Below are positions 7,768 through 20,798 of a stretch of DNA of 26,057 bases, piece by piece; within the stretch, counting starts at the first letter, position 1; every line of letters begins with the position of its first letter. Under the pieces are notes generated by a model, which did not search any database, had not been told where the DNA came from, and saw only the letters and a program-made list of their open reading frames with translations. This DNA is from an uncultured Clostridium sp. (GTDB taxonomy: Bacteria; Bacillota_A; Clostridia; TANB77; CAG-508), in NCBI GenBank assembly GCA_951800935.1, contig CATOLW010000002.1, positions 1 through 26,057 of the forward strand, read 5' to 3'. The position numbers and the translations under genes were made by a program.

Positions 7768-10700
7768 TTATCCATTTTCTTCTACTTCTTCTGTTGTTTC
7801 TTCTTGTTCTTCTTTTTCCGTATTAATATGAATGTTTTGATATTTTTGCATACCTGTACCTGCTGGAATTAATTTACCAATGATAACATTTTCTTTTAAT
7901 CCAATTAGGTCATCTGTCTTTCCTTTTACAGCTGCTTCTGTTAAAACTCTTGTTGTTTCCTGGAAGGACGCTGCTGATAAGAAACTATCTGTTGCAAGAG
8001 AAGCTTTTGTGATTCCAAGTAACACTCTTTTACCAGTTGCAGGGCGTTTTCCCTCTGCCATAATTTCTTTATTTTTATCTTCAAATTCATACATATCAAT
8101 CAATGAGCCTGGGAACATGTCAGTATCTGCATTGTCTTCCACTCTAACTTTTTTAAGCATTTGTCTACCAATTACTTCAATGTGCTTGTCATTGATATCA
8201 ACACCTTGATTTCTATATACTTTTTGTACTTCTGAAATCAAGTATTCATATACACCTTCTGGTCCTTTAATTTCTAAGATTTCACTTGGATTAATAGAAC
8301 CTTCGATTAGTGGTTCTCCTGCTTCTACTAAATCACCATCTTTTACTCTCATTTTTGAACCAAATGGTATGGTATATGATTTTGAGTTGTCGTTTGAAGT
8401 TACGACTACTTCTTTTTTCCTTTTGGTTTCTTTAATTTTTACTTTACCATCGATTTCAGTAATAATAGCTAATCCTTTTGGTTTTCTCGCTTCGAATAGT
8501 TCCTCAACTCTAGGAAGACCTTGTGTAATATCGGCAACACCTGCAACACCGCCCTGAGTGAATCGTTCTCATCGTTAACTGTGTTCCTGGTTCACCAATT
8601 GATTGCGCTGCAATGATACCAATTGCTTCTCCAATAGAAACTAGATCTCTTCTTGCTAATCCCATGCCATAACATTTTTGACATACACCGTGTTTTGAAC
8701 GACATCCTAATACAGAACGTACTTTTAATTTTTCAATTCCTGCATTTACAATTTCTTCTGCTATATTTTCTGTAATCATGGTATCTTTGTCTACAATTAA
8801 TTTTTTCGTTTCTGGATGAATCACATCTTCGACGCTAAATCTTCCTAGTAATCTTTCTTGCATTTTTTCAATAATTTGATTTCCGTCTTTAATGTCATAT
8901 ACTACAATTCCATCTTCTGTTCCACAATTTTCTTCTCTTACAATAATATCTTGTGATACGTCTACTAATCTTCTTGTTAAGTATCCTGAGTCAGCTGTTC
9001 TAAGCGCTGTATCAGAAAGTCCCTTACGAGCTCCATGGGCTGAGATAAAGTATTCTAAGGCATCTAATCCTTCTGCAAAAGATGATTTAATTGGAATTTC
9101 AACAGCTTTACCTGTTGTACTTGCCATAAGTCCACGAATACCTGCAATTTGTCTTAATTGGTTCATATTACCACGGGCTCCAGATTTTACCATCATGTAA
9201 ATTGGATTTAATTCGTCAAAGTTTTCTTCCATGGCTGTACTTACTTCTTTTGTTGTATTTTCCCATACATTAATAACAGCATTGTATCTTTCTTCGTCTG
9301 TAATTAATCCTCTTGCATATTGTTTACGAATGGTTTCTACCTTTTTGTCAGATTCTTTTAATAAATCTTTTTTTGCAGCAGGTACTTGTACGTCATCCAT
9401 AGAGAATGTAATTCCTGCTAAGGTTGAATATTTAAATCCTAATGCTTTGATGTAGTCAATTACTTCTGCTGATTCTGATAATCCATGTGTTCTAATAACT
9501 CTTTCAATAATGGTTCCCATTGATTTTTTCATAACTGGAAAATCAATTTCATATTGGAATGGGTCTTTTTTTCTATCTATGAATCCTAAGTCTTGTGGAA
9601 TTCCTTTATTAAAGATAATTCTTCCAACACTTGTTTCAATTTTTTTGGTTTTGATTTCTCCATTGATTTCTTTTTTTATTCTAACGAATATTTTGGCATG
9701 AATTCCTACATCATGGTTTTCAAATGCCATAATAGCTTCTTCTGGGTCTTTAAAGTATTTTCCTTCTCCTTTTTCCCCTTCTAAAACCATGGTCAAATAA
9801 TAAGCTCCTAAAATCATGTCTAGTCTAGGTACGGCAACTGGTTTACCATCTTGTGGTTTTAATAAGTTGTTAGTTGATAACATTAAATATCTTGATTCTG
9901 CTTGTGCTTCTGGAGATAATGGTAAATGAACTGCCATTTGGTCTCCATCGAAGTCAGCATTAAAAGCTTCACAAACTAATGGATGAAGTTTGATAGCTCT
10001 TCCTTCTACTAGAACTGGTTCAAAACTTTGAATCCCAAGTCTATGTAATGTCGGAGCACGGTTTAGCATAACAGGATGATCTTTGATAACTTCTTCTAAG
10101 ATTCCCCATACTTCTGGTCTTAGTCTTTCTACCATTCTTTTAGCATTTTTGATATTTTGTGCAATACCTCTTCCTACTAATTCTCTCATAACAAATGGTT
10201 TGAATAATTCTACTGCCATTTCTTTTGGAAGTCCACATTGATAAATTTGTAATTCTGGTCCAACTACGATAACAGAACGTCCTGAGTAGTCAACACGTTT
10301 TCCAAGTAAGTTTTGACGGAAACGACCTTGTTTTCCTTTTAACATGTCAGATAATGATTTTAGTGGTCTATTTCCAGCACCTGTTACTGGTCTTCCTCTT
10401 CTTCCATTGTCAATTAGGGCATCTACTGATTCTTGAAGCATTCTTTTTTCATTTCTTACAATGATTTCTGGTGCTCCTAATTCAAGTAATCTTTTTAATC
10501 TGTTATTTCTGTTGATAACTCTTCTATATAAATCATTTAAATCTGAGGTTGCAAATCTACCACCATCTAATTGTACCATTGGTCTAAGTTCTGGTGGTAT
10601 TACTGGTACTACTTGCATAACCATCCATTCTGGTCGATTTCCAGAAATTCTAAATGCTTCTACTGTATCTAGTCTTTTTACTAATTTTACTCTTTTTTGT

Positions 10701-11302
10701 TCACTTGCTGTTTCTAATTCTTTTCTAATCTTCTCTGATAATTTCTCTAAGTTAATTTCTTCTAATAACTCTTTTAAAGCTTCTGCTCCCATTTTTGCTT
10801 TAAAAGAGCCTCTTCCATATTGTTCTTCTGCTTCATGATATTCTTTTTCATTTAGCACTTGACATTTTTCTAAATTAGAAGTTCCTTTGTCAACTACAAC
10901 ATAAGAAGCAAAGTAAATAATTTTTTCTAAGTTTCTTGGTGAAATGTCTAACATCAAAGCAATTCTACTTGGAATTCCTTTAAAATACCATATATGTGCT
11001 ACTGGTGCTGCCAATTCTATATGTCCCATTCTTTCACGTCTAACTTTTGCTTTCGTTACTTCAACTCCACAACGGTCACATACAATTCCTTTGTATCTTA
11101 CTCTTTTATATTTACCACAGTGGCATTCCCAGTCTTTGGTTGGTCCAAAGATTTTTTCACAGAATAATCCGTCTTTTTCTGGTTTTAATGTTCTGTAATT
11201 AATTGTCTCTGGTTTTTTTACTTCTCCTTTTGACCATTCTCTTACTTTTTCATCAGATGCCACTCCTATTTTTAATTTATTAAAAATATCTAATTCGTCC
11301 AC
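7768..11302 (-). CDS. rpoC: RNA polymerase beta' subunit, with one CGG +1 frameshift at codon 918
   Basis: Catalytic beta' subunit of RNA polymerase. The start is GTG at 11302, preceded by GGGAGG with 7-base spacing; the frame is open 26 codons further upstream but that stretch is not family sequence and contains a hairpin. Visible are the zinc-binding segment [16 protein letters not shown] (about 58-78), the catalytic NADFDGDQ motif (about 446-453) and the second zinc cluster [11 protein letters not shown] (about 866-880). Codon 918 is CGG (8551-8549); zero-frame reading stops after 13 more codons. Skipping the C restores [27 protein letters not shown], the highly conserved family segment, and the frame then runs to 7768. 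The whole protein is 1177 residues, normal for the family. No other in-frame CGG. An unusual extra gene separates it from rpoB. Confidence 0.96.
8548..8551 (-). other. CGG +1 recoding site in rpoC (GGG C GGT GTT)
   Basis: The zero frame gives His-Ser-Gly-Arg-Cys-Cys and then a stop. The +1 frame gives His-Ser-Gly-Gly-Val-Ala-Gly, matching the conserved HTGGVAG of bacterial beta' subunits. The restored residue is the second conserved Gly. Confidence 0.88.
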
Positions 11303-11327
11303 TCTTTTTCCTCCCTTAGTTTCTTTT

Positions 11328-11357
11328 GGTTCGTTTTGAGAAATCCCAAAACGAACC
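11328..11357 (-). promoter_or_regulatory. perfect 11-bp inverted repeat upstream of the rpoC RBS
   Basis: GGTTCGTTTTG and CAAAACGAACC form a perfect stem with an 8-base loop in the 5' untranslated region of rpoC, without a T run. It may be an RNA processing site, an operator or a leader element. The function is unknown. Confidence 0.6.
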
Positions 11358-11385
11358 CTTGTGGATACTTTTGGTTTCAAAACAG

Positions 11386-11414
11386 ATTTTAAAGTCTATC
11401 CACTGCTCGAACAA
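11386..11414 (-). promoter_or_regulatory. possible internal promoter for rpoC
   Basis: TTGTTC (11414-11409), 17-base spacer, TAAAAT (11391-11386). The -35 box is weak. A transcript from here would begin just before the inverted repeat at 11357-11328. Confidence 0.3.
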
Positions 11415-11457
11415 TTCCTTCTGGTCGCTTCTTATCTTTTTGAAATTTATTTAATTT

Positions 11458-12252
11458 TTATTTCTCATTTTCTGGTTCTTCTTTTTGTTTTTCTTGATAG
11501 ATTTTCATCGCTTTTTTCATAGTTAAGTCTAAAATTTCTTGTTTTACTCTTTTTCCTTCAAATTCCTCTTGTTTAATAATCTCTGGTAAATAGTCTAACA
11601 CGCTTAAAACTTTTATGGTATATTCTTCTAGCCTTTGATTGACTTTTTCTTGATTTAAATGTTTAGCTTCTGAATAATCTAATAAATAATCTTGTTTTTC
11701 TGATTCCTCTAAATAATTCTCTAAATCTGCTATTTTTAGTGTTTCTATCTTATCTTCTGATCTTATTTTTGGTATTTCTTGATAGATTCTCATCGCTTTT
11801 TCCATAACTAAAGCTAAAATTTCTTGTTCTACTCTTTCTCCTTTAACTATTTCTTGCTTAACAATCTCTGGTAAACGATTTAACACGTTTAGCGCTTTTG
11901 TAGTATACTCTTGCATCGTTTGATTAGCTTTTTGGTTCTTTCTTTGTTGTAACAGCTCTGCTCCTGAGTATTCTACATATACCTGTCCTTCTTCATCTAA
12001 CTTGTAATAGTAATTTCCTGAATCTAAAGCTTCTTTTATTTCTTGGAATACTTTAGTTGTATCCTCCATGTAATATTCATTACCTACTTTTTTTATAATT
12101 TCTTTTAATGTAGGTCCTTTTTGCTGATTCTTTAAATTCAAGTTCCCAATTGCTCGAAATACCTCTCTTCTTACTGTTTCCATTGCTATTTCTTCTTGTG
12201 CTTTGGTTCCCTCTTTACTTTTTAGCTGACTTTTAAAATCGTTTCCTTTCAT
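11458..12252 (-). CDS. unknown alpha-helical protein between rpoB and rpoC, internally duplicated
   Basis: I do not recognise this 264-residue protein. The ATG at 12252 has GAGGG 8 bases upstream; a TTG at 12267 is in frame but has no better RBS. The product is highly charged, rich in Glu, Lys and Gln, lacks a signal peptide or membrane segment and is predicted by eye to be helical. The C-terminal half holds two related units of about 50 residues: one with YTTKALNVLNRLPEIVKQE and MEKAMRIYQE, the other with YTIKVLSVLDYLPEIIKQE and MKKAMKIYQE. It begins 20 bases after the rpoB stop on the same strand, so it is co-transcribed with rpoB. rpoB and rpoC are usually adjacent, so an inserted gene is unusual. 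A role with RNA polymerase is a guess from position only. No in-frame CGG. Confidence 0.85.
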   Translation of the reverse strand: MKGNDFKSQLKSKEGTKAQEEIAMETVRREVFRAIGNLNLKNQQKGPTLKEIIKKVGNEYYMEDTTKVFQEIKEALDSGNYYYKLDEEGQVYVEYSGAELLQQRKNQKANQTMQEYTTKALNVLNRLPEIVKQEIVKGERVEQEILALVMEKAMRIYQEIPKIRSEDKIETLKIADLENYLEESEKQDYLLDYSEAKHLNQEKVNQRLEEYTIKVLSVLDYLPEIIKQEEFEGKRVKQEILDLTMKKAMKIYQEKQKEEPENEK

Positions 12253-12272
12253 TTCTACATCCCTCAATTTTA

Positions 12273-16040
<3,768 letters not shown>

Positions 16041-16049
16041 AAAAATCAC

Positions 16050-16236
16050 TCCTTAAAATTGATTTAAGCAGAAATAAAAATTTATATAGAATTAAAAAAA
16101 GTCCTTCTCTAACTTAAGATAACTTTTCTAAGGTTTCTGTTTTGTCTCTGCTTTTTCAAATCAGATTTCCCTAGGGCCTCCTAAGTTTGATTCCTCTTTT
16201 TCTAATTTTTAACAAATTGAAATAAAATCAACTTGT
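16050..16236 (-). promoter_or_regulatory. rpoB leader, about 190 nt untranslated, with attenuator-like fold
   Basis: The leader between the rpoB promoter and start codon contains no credible gene. At about 16130-16095 on the minus strand, CCTT ... AAGG pairs and is followed by ACTTTTTTT, which looks like a weak intrinsic terminator inside the leader. A CCTAGG palindrome lies at about 16172-16177. Transcription attenuation of rpoB is possible but not established. Confidence 0.4.
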
Positions 16237-16266
16237 ATTTTACCATATTTTTCTTACGGATGTCAA
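16237..16266 (-). promoter_or_regulatory. sigma-A promoter of rpoB
   Basis: Consensus TTGACA (16266-16261), 18-base spacer, TAAAAT (16242-16237). rpoB therefore starts its own transcription unit; no rplL or rplJ gene lies upstream within the window. Confidence 0.8.
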
Positions 16267-16331
16267 GAGTTTGACGACTTTTTTATTCGGATAACAACGT
16301 ATTTTATCCATTCTTAAAATATGAAATTAAA

Positions 16332-16356
16332 AAACAAGGTTTAAATAACCTTGTTT
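16332..16356 (-). terminator. terminator after the pilin-like gene
   Basis: Stem AAACAAGGTT / AACCTTGTTT with a 5-base loop, followed by T residues on the minus strand. It separates the pilin-like gene from the rpoB promoter. Confidence 0.8.
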
Positions 16357-16388
16357 AAACATTTACATTTTTATTTTTAACATTAAAA

Positions 16389-17222
16389 TTACTGTGTTTT
16401 TGATACAGCTAGCCAGTCTATAGGATGAGCAATAGTAGCTCCCGACCCCTCATTAAAACACCAAATAGTAAATCCATTAGCTGTCTTATTGGTAACAGTA
16501 TAAGATGACTGAGCCCACCAGTCAGCATCATAAGTTGATACTATAGATACTGCATAATTTGTATCTTGAAATGGCTCAGAAAAGCTAACAGAAGCAAAAA
16601 CTCTAGTATTACTTGGACATGCAGGAATGTTAGCTGTTCCTGCTTTGTAATTTTTGATTTTTATCTTATCATACATAGAATTTAAGTTTGTTATACGTGA
16701 ATCTAATGAATTAATAGTAGTTTGCATTTGTGCTATTGTTTCTTTTAGTTCATTTATATCGTCTGAATTATTTGAAGTAGTATCATTCCTATTGATTGGT
16801 TTTCCATCAATACTTGCCAACTGTAATAAACTATTTATTTCAAATTCATAAGGATATTCTTTTAGTTTTGTATAAATTGTAGTTGGATTATCACTAGTTA
16901 CATCATATTGAGCACTTGCAACCTTACTTGTTTCTGTTACATATGCTATTTCTTCATCCTCTTTAAAATATAAAGATAATTCTTTTAGTGTTGGCATTCT
17001 TTGTTCTTTTCCATAAACATCTATTTGTGATGCTGTTATTTTTAAATTTACTTTTTCTGTTGCTGTTTGTCTATTTTGTTCTTCTTTAGCTTCATTGCTT
17101 TTGATAAAAATTCCATTTTCCTGTGTTAGTGTCATGATTGTTATACTTGCTAATATTAATAACACAATGATGGTAAGTACTAGTGATATCAATGTAATTC
17201 CCCTAATCTTTAAGTTTTTCAT
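16389..17222 (-). CDS. pilin-like N-terminus surface protein with coiled coil
   Basis: 277 residues, not recognised as a named gene. The N-terminus MKNLKIRGITLISLVLTIIV resembles a type IV prepilin leader: short basic stretch, Gly, then a hydrophobic helix at about 9-31, though the usual Glu at position +5 is not seen. A coiled-coil stretch lies at about 150-188 (INELKETIAQMQTTINSLDSRI). The C-terminal domain (about 195-277, with FQDTNYAVSIVS and DWWAQSSYTVTNKTANGF) resembles the receptor-binding folds seen at the ends of tail fibres; this is only a pattern impression. The ATG at 17222 follows AAAGGAAAGG. It is a monocistronic unit with its own promoter and terminator, probably displayed at the cell surface. 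No in-frame CGG. Confidence 0.8.
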   Translation of the reverse strand: MKNLKIRGITLISLVLTIIVLLILASITIMTLTQENGIFIKSNEAKEEQNRQTATEKVNLKITASQIDVYGKEQRMPTLKELSLYFKEDEEIAYVTETSKVASAQYDVTSDNPTTIYTKLKEYPYEFEINSLLQLASIDGKPINRNDTTSNNSDDINELKETIAQMQTTINSLDSRITNLNSMYDKIKIKNYKAGTANIPACPSNTRVFASVSFSEPFQDTNYAVSIVSTYDADWWAQSSYTVTNKTANGFTIWCFNEGSGATIAHPIDWLAVSKTQ

Positions 17223-17249
17223 TTGTTTTTTCCTTTCCTTTTTGATTTT

Positions 17250-17278
17250 ATTATCGCAAAACTTCTATTTTACGTCAA
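17250..17278 (-). promoter_or_regulatory. promoter of the pilin-like gene
   Basis: TTGACG (17278-17273), 17-base spacer, GATAAT (17255-17250), 27 bases upstream of the ATG. Confidence 0.65.
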
Positions 17279-17291
17279 TATGTTTTTTCAT

Positions 17292-17783
17292 TTAACTAAA
17301 AATACTACCAATTGCTCCAAATACTCCTGCTGATGCTAATCCCATTATGATTCCTGCTAAGATAACTCCTGCTGTTATTGCTATTGTACTTTTTTTGAAA
17401 TCCATATCTAAAAAACTAGCAGCTAATGTTCCTGTCCATGCACCTGTTCCTGGTAATGGAATTCCTACAAAAAGAAATAATGCTACATAAAGTCCGCGTC
17501 CTGCCTTTTCTTGTAGTTTTTTACCACCTTTTTCACCTTTTTCTAAACAAAATGTGAAAAATTTTCCAATTACTTTTTTATTGGCTCCCCATTCTAATAC
17601 TTTTCTTGCAAAGAAAAAGATGACAGGCACAGGTAACATATTCCCTATGATACAAGTGATGTATAAAGGAACAAGTGGAAGTGTTTCTCCCCACAGTCCA
17701 CTCATTCCAACTGGTACAGCTCCTCTTAGTTCAATTAATGGTATCATAGATATGATAAATACTAATAAATATTTTTTTAACAT
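17292..17783 (-). CDS. small multidrug-export family membrane protein (COG2426)
   Basis: 163 residues with several hydrophobic helices. The N-terminal IPLIELRGAVPVG and the VGIPLPGTGAWTGTLAA segment are the signature motifs of the Sm_multidrug_ex family (Pfam PF06695). Its transport substrate is not established for most members. The ATG at 17783 overlaps the end of the AI-2E-family gene by 7 bases, indicating translational coupling. It is the last gene of the xth unit. The one CGG (17494-17496) is out of frame, across CGC GGA, which shows that CGC is used as an arginine codon. Confidence 0.88.
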   Translation of the reverse strand: MLKKYLLVFIISMIPLIELRGAVPVGMSGLWGETLPLVPLYITCIIGNMLPVPVIFFFARKVLEWGANKKVIGKFFTFCLEKGEKGGKKLQEKAGRGLYVALFLFVGIPLPGTGAWTGTLAASFLDMDFKKSTIAITAGVILAGIIMGLASAGVFGAIGSIFS

Positions 17784-18925
17784 TCTTTATCACTTCTTTC
17801 TAGCTTTTTCATTGATATTTTATATTCAATGTAATCCTCTACTAAAATTCTGACAACTGCAATGGCTGGCACTGCTAAAAACATTCCTATAATTCCAAAA
17901 TAAGCACCACCTACTGTTATAGCAAAAATGACTAATAGCGGACTTATTTTTAAAGATTGCCCAATGATTTTTGGATTGATAATATTAGCATCAATTTGTT
18001 GCAGAATAATAACTACTATTAACATCCAAATTGTTTGTGATAGTCCCCCTGTTATTAAGGTAATAAGAGCAGAAATAGCAACTGCTATAATAGCTCCTAT
18101 GTATGGAATCATATTAAATAATCCAATTAAAAATCCTAATAATGGTGCATATTTAATTCCCATTATACTCATTGCAATGGTTACTAAAATTCCTACTATT
18201 ACAGCATCTAAGAATTGACTTGCTATAAATTTAAAGAATATTTCATTTGAATTGTTAAAATATTTTCCTAAATTTTTATAAGTTTTTTCTTTTAATAGTG
18301 CTTCTGCTAGTCTTTTAATCGCATTGATAATTTGTACTCTTTCTGCTAGAATGTAAACAGATACAATTACAGCAACTACTACATCAAATAATCCAGTTAC
18401 TGCGTCAATTGCACTAATTACATATTCTAGTATTTTGTCTAATTTAAAATATTGTTTAATATCTAGATTTTGAACATTTTGTATCGCATCATTTACAATA
18501 TCACTTTTTAAAACATTATCGTTTGGCAAACTATTATATTTACTAATTGCTATCTCGTAATAGGTTTGAATATTATTAATCAAATCTACTACACTTTCTA
18601 ATACTACTGGTAAGATAAAATTAATTAAGATAACAACTAATAGTAATATTACAAAATATACAGTTAAAATACTAAATGCTTTTGCCTTTTTACTTACTAT
18701 TTTTAATTTTGATTTGGTATAAGCTTCTTCTATTTTTCTACAAGGTAGATACAACAAATAGCTAATAAAAATACCAACTATAAATGGCGTAATAATATCA
18801 AAAAATTTGCTAAAGACTCCTACTACATCGCCAAAATTGTCTAATGCTTTATAGACAATAATAATGGCAACTGCTAGTACAAACCAATATAGCCACTTTT
18901 TTCCGTGATTTTTAATCTCGTTCAT
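17777..18925 (-). CDS. AI-2E family transporter (putative permease)
   Basis: 382-residue polytopic membrane protein of the AI-2E transporter family (PF01594). It shows the typical arrangement of N-terminal helices (KKWLYWFVLAVAIIIVYKALDN), a soluble stretch in the middle and a C-terminal bundle with GFLIGLFNMIPYIGAIIA and QQIDANIINPKIIG, both strongly family-specific. Members export small molecules or act as Na+/H+ antiporters; the substrate here is unknown. The ATG at 18925 lies 27 bases after the xth stop and follows AAAGGAAG. It overlaps the downstream small export protein gene. No in-frame CGG; the one CGG spans CAC GGA. Confidence 0.92.
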   Translation of the reverse strand: MNEIKNHGKKWLYWFVLAVAIIIVYKALDNFGDVVGVFSKFFDIITPFIVGIFISYLLYLPCRKIEEAYTKSKLKIVSKKAKAFSILTVYFVILLLVVILINFILPVVLESVVDLINNIQTYYEIAISKYNSLPNDNVLKSDIVNDAIQNVQNLDIKQYFKLDKILEYVISAIDAVTGLFDVVVAVIVSVYILAERVQIINAIKRLAEALLKEKTYKNLGKYFNNSNEIFFKFIASQFLDAVIVGILVTIAMSIMGIKYAPLLGFLIGLFNMIPYIGAIIAVAISALITLITGGLSQTIWMLIVVIILQQIDANIINPKIIGQSLKISPLLVIFAITVGGAYFGIIGMFLAVPAIAVVRILVEDYIEYKISMKKLERSDKEC

Positions 18926-18952
18926 CTTATTTCTTCCTTTCTTTTTTCATTA

Positions 18953-19711
18953 TTACTTGTGTTTAAATTCTAGTCCTACTGGACAATGATCGCTTCCCAT
19001 AACTTCTGGATAAATGTTAGCTTCTTTTATTTTTGTTTGTATGTCTTTTGATACAACAAAATAGTCTATTCTCCATCCTACGTTTTTTTCTCTTGCTCTT
19101 CCCATATAAGACCACCAACTGTATGCTTCTTGTTTATCTGGATATAAATAGCGAAAACTATCTACAAATCCAGCTTCTAGTAATTGTGTCATTTTAGCTC
19201 TTTCCTCGTCTGTAAAACCTGCATTTCCTTTATTCGTTTTAGGATTTTTTAAGTCTATTTCTTGATGTGCTACATTTAAGTCTCCACACATAATAACTGG
19301 TTTTATTTCATTTAGTTTTAATAAGTATTTTCTAATTTCATCTTCCCATATTTGTCTATAATCTAGTCTTTCTAATTCTCTTTTTGAATTTGGTGTATAG
19401 TTATTAACTAAGTAAAAATCCTGAAATTCTAAAGTGATAATTCTTCCTTCTTTGTCATGTTCTTCGATTCCAATACCATAAGTTACTGTAATTGGTTCTT
19501 TTTTAGTAAAAATCGCCGTTCCTGAATATCCTTTCTTTTCTGCACTATTCCAATAACTTTTATAACCATCAAATGTTAAATCAATTTGTTCTGGTTGGCA
19601 TTTGGTTTCTTGTATACAAAATATGTCTGCTTCTATTTGATTAAAAAATTCCTTGAATCCTTTGTTGACACATGCTCGTATTCCATTTACATTCCACGAA
19701 ATTAATTTCAT
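18953..19711 (-). CDS. xth: exodeoxyribonuclease III / AP endonuclease
   Basis: Cytoplasmic base-excision repair enzyme that cuts 5' of abasic sites and degrades 3' ends. The 252-residue length is normal. Motifs are KLISWNVNGIRA at 2-13, IQETKCQ near 34-40 (metal-binding Glu), CGDLNVAHQEIDL near 142-154 (catalytic Asp and Asn) and the C-terminal GSDHCPVGLEF (catalytic Asp-His). The ATG at 19711 follows GGAGG. It is first in a three-gene unit with two membrane transporter genes, which have no obvious functional link. No in-frame CGG. Confidence 0.95.
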   Translation of the reverse strand: MKLISWNVNGIRACVNKGFKEFFNQIEADIFCIQETKCQPEQIDLTFDGYKSYWNSAEKKGYSGTAIFTKKEPITVTYGIGIEEHDKEGRIITLEFQDFYLVNNYTPNSKRELERLDYRQIWEDEIRKYLLKLNEIKPVIMCGDLNVAHQEIDLKNPKTNKGNAGFTDEERAKMTQLLEAGFVDSFRYLYPDKQEAYSWWSYMGRAREKNVGWRIDYFVVSKDIQTKIKEANIYPEVMGSDHCPVGLEFKHK

Positions 19712-19746
19712 GTTCTTCTTTCCTCCGTCTTAAAAAACATAACCAC

Positions 19747-19775
19747 ATTTTACTATAAAATAAGAAAAATAGCAA
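19747..19775 (-). promoter_or_regulatory. candidate promoter of xth, -35 box inside upstream terminator arm
   Basis: TTGCTA (19775-19770), 17-base spacer, TAAAAT (19752-19747). The -35 box lies within the 3' arm of the preceding terminator hairpin, as also seen upstream of dnaB. Confidence 0.5.
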
Positions 19776-19790
19776 GCTTTGCTTGCTATT
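19768..19790 (-). terminator. terminator after the G5/3D gene
   Basis: Perfect stem AATAGCAAGC / GCTTGCTATT with a 3-base loop, followed by a T-rich run on the minus strand. Confidence 0.85.
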
Positions 19791-19805
19791 CTCCCCTTTA
19801 TTTTA

Positions 19806-20738
19806 TTAATTTACTACATTAACATTTAAGTATCTAACACCCCATTGTAATGCTTCTGCATGTGAATTAACATAGATGTCAATTCGATTACCATTGATTG
19901 CTCCACCTCTGTCTTCTACTGTATAGGTGTGTCCTCCAATGTTTAACTGTGTTCCAAATGCAAATTTGCTTGATGCTGCTACTGTTCTTCCTGCTGTAGC
20001 TCTTGTTCCTGATGCTGTTCTTCCTGTTGTTTTACCACAACATTTCGCACATGAACAATAAGCTGTTACTTTGTAGGTAGTTCCTCCTGTTGATTCTGCA
20101 TTACTTGTTCTTGGTAATGTGGAACTTCTTGATGTTACTTTTTTTTGAACTTGTACGATTTTGCTAATTGGTTCTTTTATTATTTTTTCTGATAGTTGTA
20201 CTTTTTCAATTTCTATTTCTTTTTGGTATTTTACTTTATAAGTTACTTCTTTTAATCCATCTTGTCCTTGCTGAATAACTTTATTGCTGACATCTCCTGA
20301 AGTTTCTGTTGCATTTTTTGTTATTGTCTCATATGGAATAGCTACTTGTTCTACGACTATTTTTTCTGTGATTGGTGCATAGTTTTCTAGTAATTGATTT
20401 AATGAAGTTTCTACACCTTCTTCTGATATTTTAGCAATTTGGACTTCTTGATAAGATTTGTCTGTAATTTTTATGCTTTCCCCAGCTCCTATTTCACTAT
20501 TCATATCTGGTATTGTTTTTTGATTTTCTGTTAAGATAATATTGTTTTCTGCTAAAATTTCAGATACTTTTGTTTTAGAAGTTAGCGCTGTCATTTCATA
20601 TCCATTTTGAAGTACAATTTTAACATCATTTAGTTTTGTGTTAACTGCCATAACACCAATTCCTGATATTAATATTAATATGATGCTAATGGCTATAATT
20701 TTCATTATTGACAGGGATGCTTTTTCTTGTTTTTTCAT
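19806..20738 (-). CDS. G5 and 3D domain cell-wall protein (YabE/Rpf-like)
   Basis: Exported cell-wall enzyme-like protein of 310 residues. After a short basic start, a hydrophobic anchor or signal segment lies at about 11-32 (IMKIIAISIILILISGIGVMA). A DUF348-like unit follows at about 36-75, then a G5-like domain at about 118-205, and a C-terminal 3D domain from about 220 (YKVTAYCSCAKCCGKTTGRT, TVEDRGG, NRIDIYV). The 3D domain has a double-psi barrel fold related to lytic transglycosylases; the Asp residues in VEDRG and RIDIY belong to the family motif. The ATG at 20738 was chosen because AAAGGAGG lies upstream and the consensus promoter overlaps the longer frame (to 20798). It is probably involved in peptidoglycan remodelling. 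No in-frame CGG. Confidence 0.9.
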   Translation of the reverse strand: MKKQEKASLSIMKIIAISIILILISGIGVMAVNTKLNDVKIVLQNGYEMTALTSKTKVSEILAENNIILTENQKTIPDMNSEIGAGESIKITDKSYQEVQIAKISEEGVETSLNQLLENYAPITEKIVVEQVAIPYETITKNATETSGDVSNKVIQQGQDGLKEVTYKVKYQKEIEIEKVQLSEKIIKEPISKIVQVQKKVTSRSSTLPRTSNAESTGGTTYKVTAYCSCAKCCGKTTGRTASGTRATAGRTVAASSKFAFGTQLNIGGHTYTVEDRGGAINGNRIDIYVNSHAEALQWGVRYLNVNVVN

Positions 20739-20769
20739 AAAAATTAATTCCTCCTTTGGAAACAATGTT

Positions 20770-20798
20770 AGTATATCATTGTTGTTTTCTTTTGTCAA
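20770..20798 (-). promoter_or_regulatory. promoter of the G5/3D gene
   Basis: Consensus TTGACA (20798-20793), 17-base spacer, TATACT (20775-20770), about 31 bases upstream of the ATG. Confidence 0.8.
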
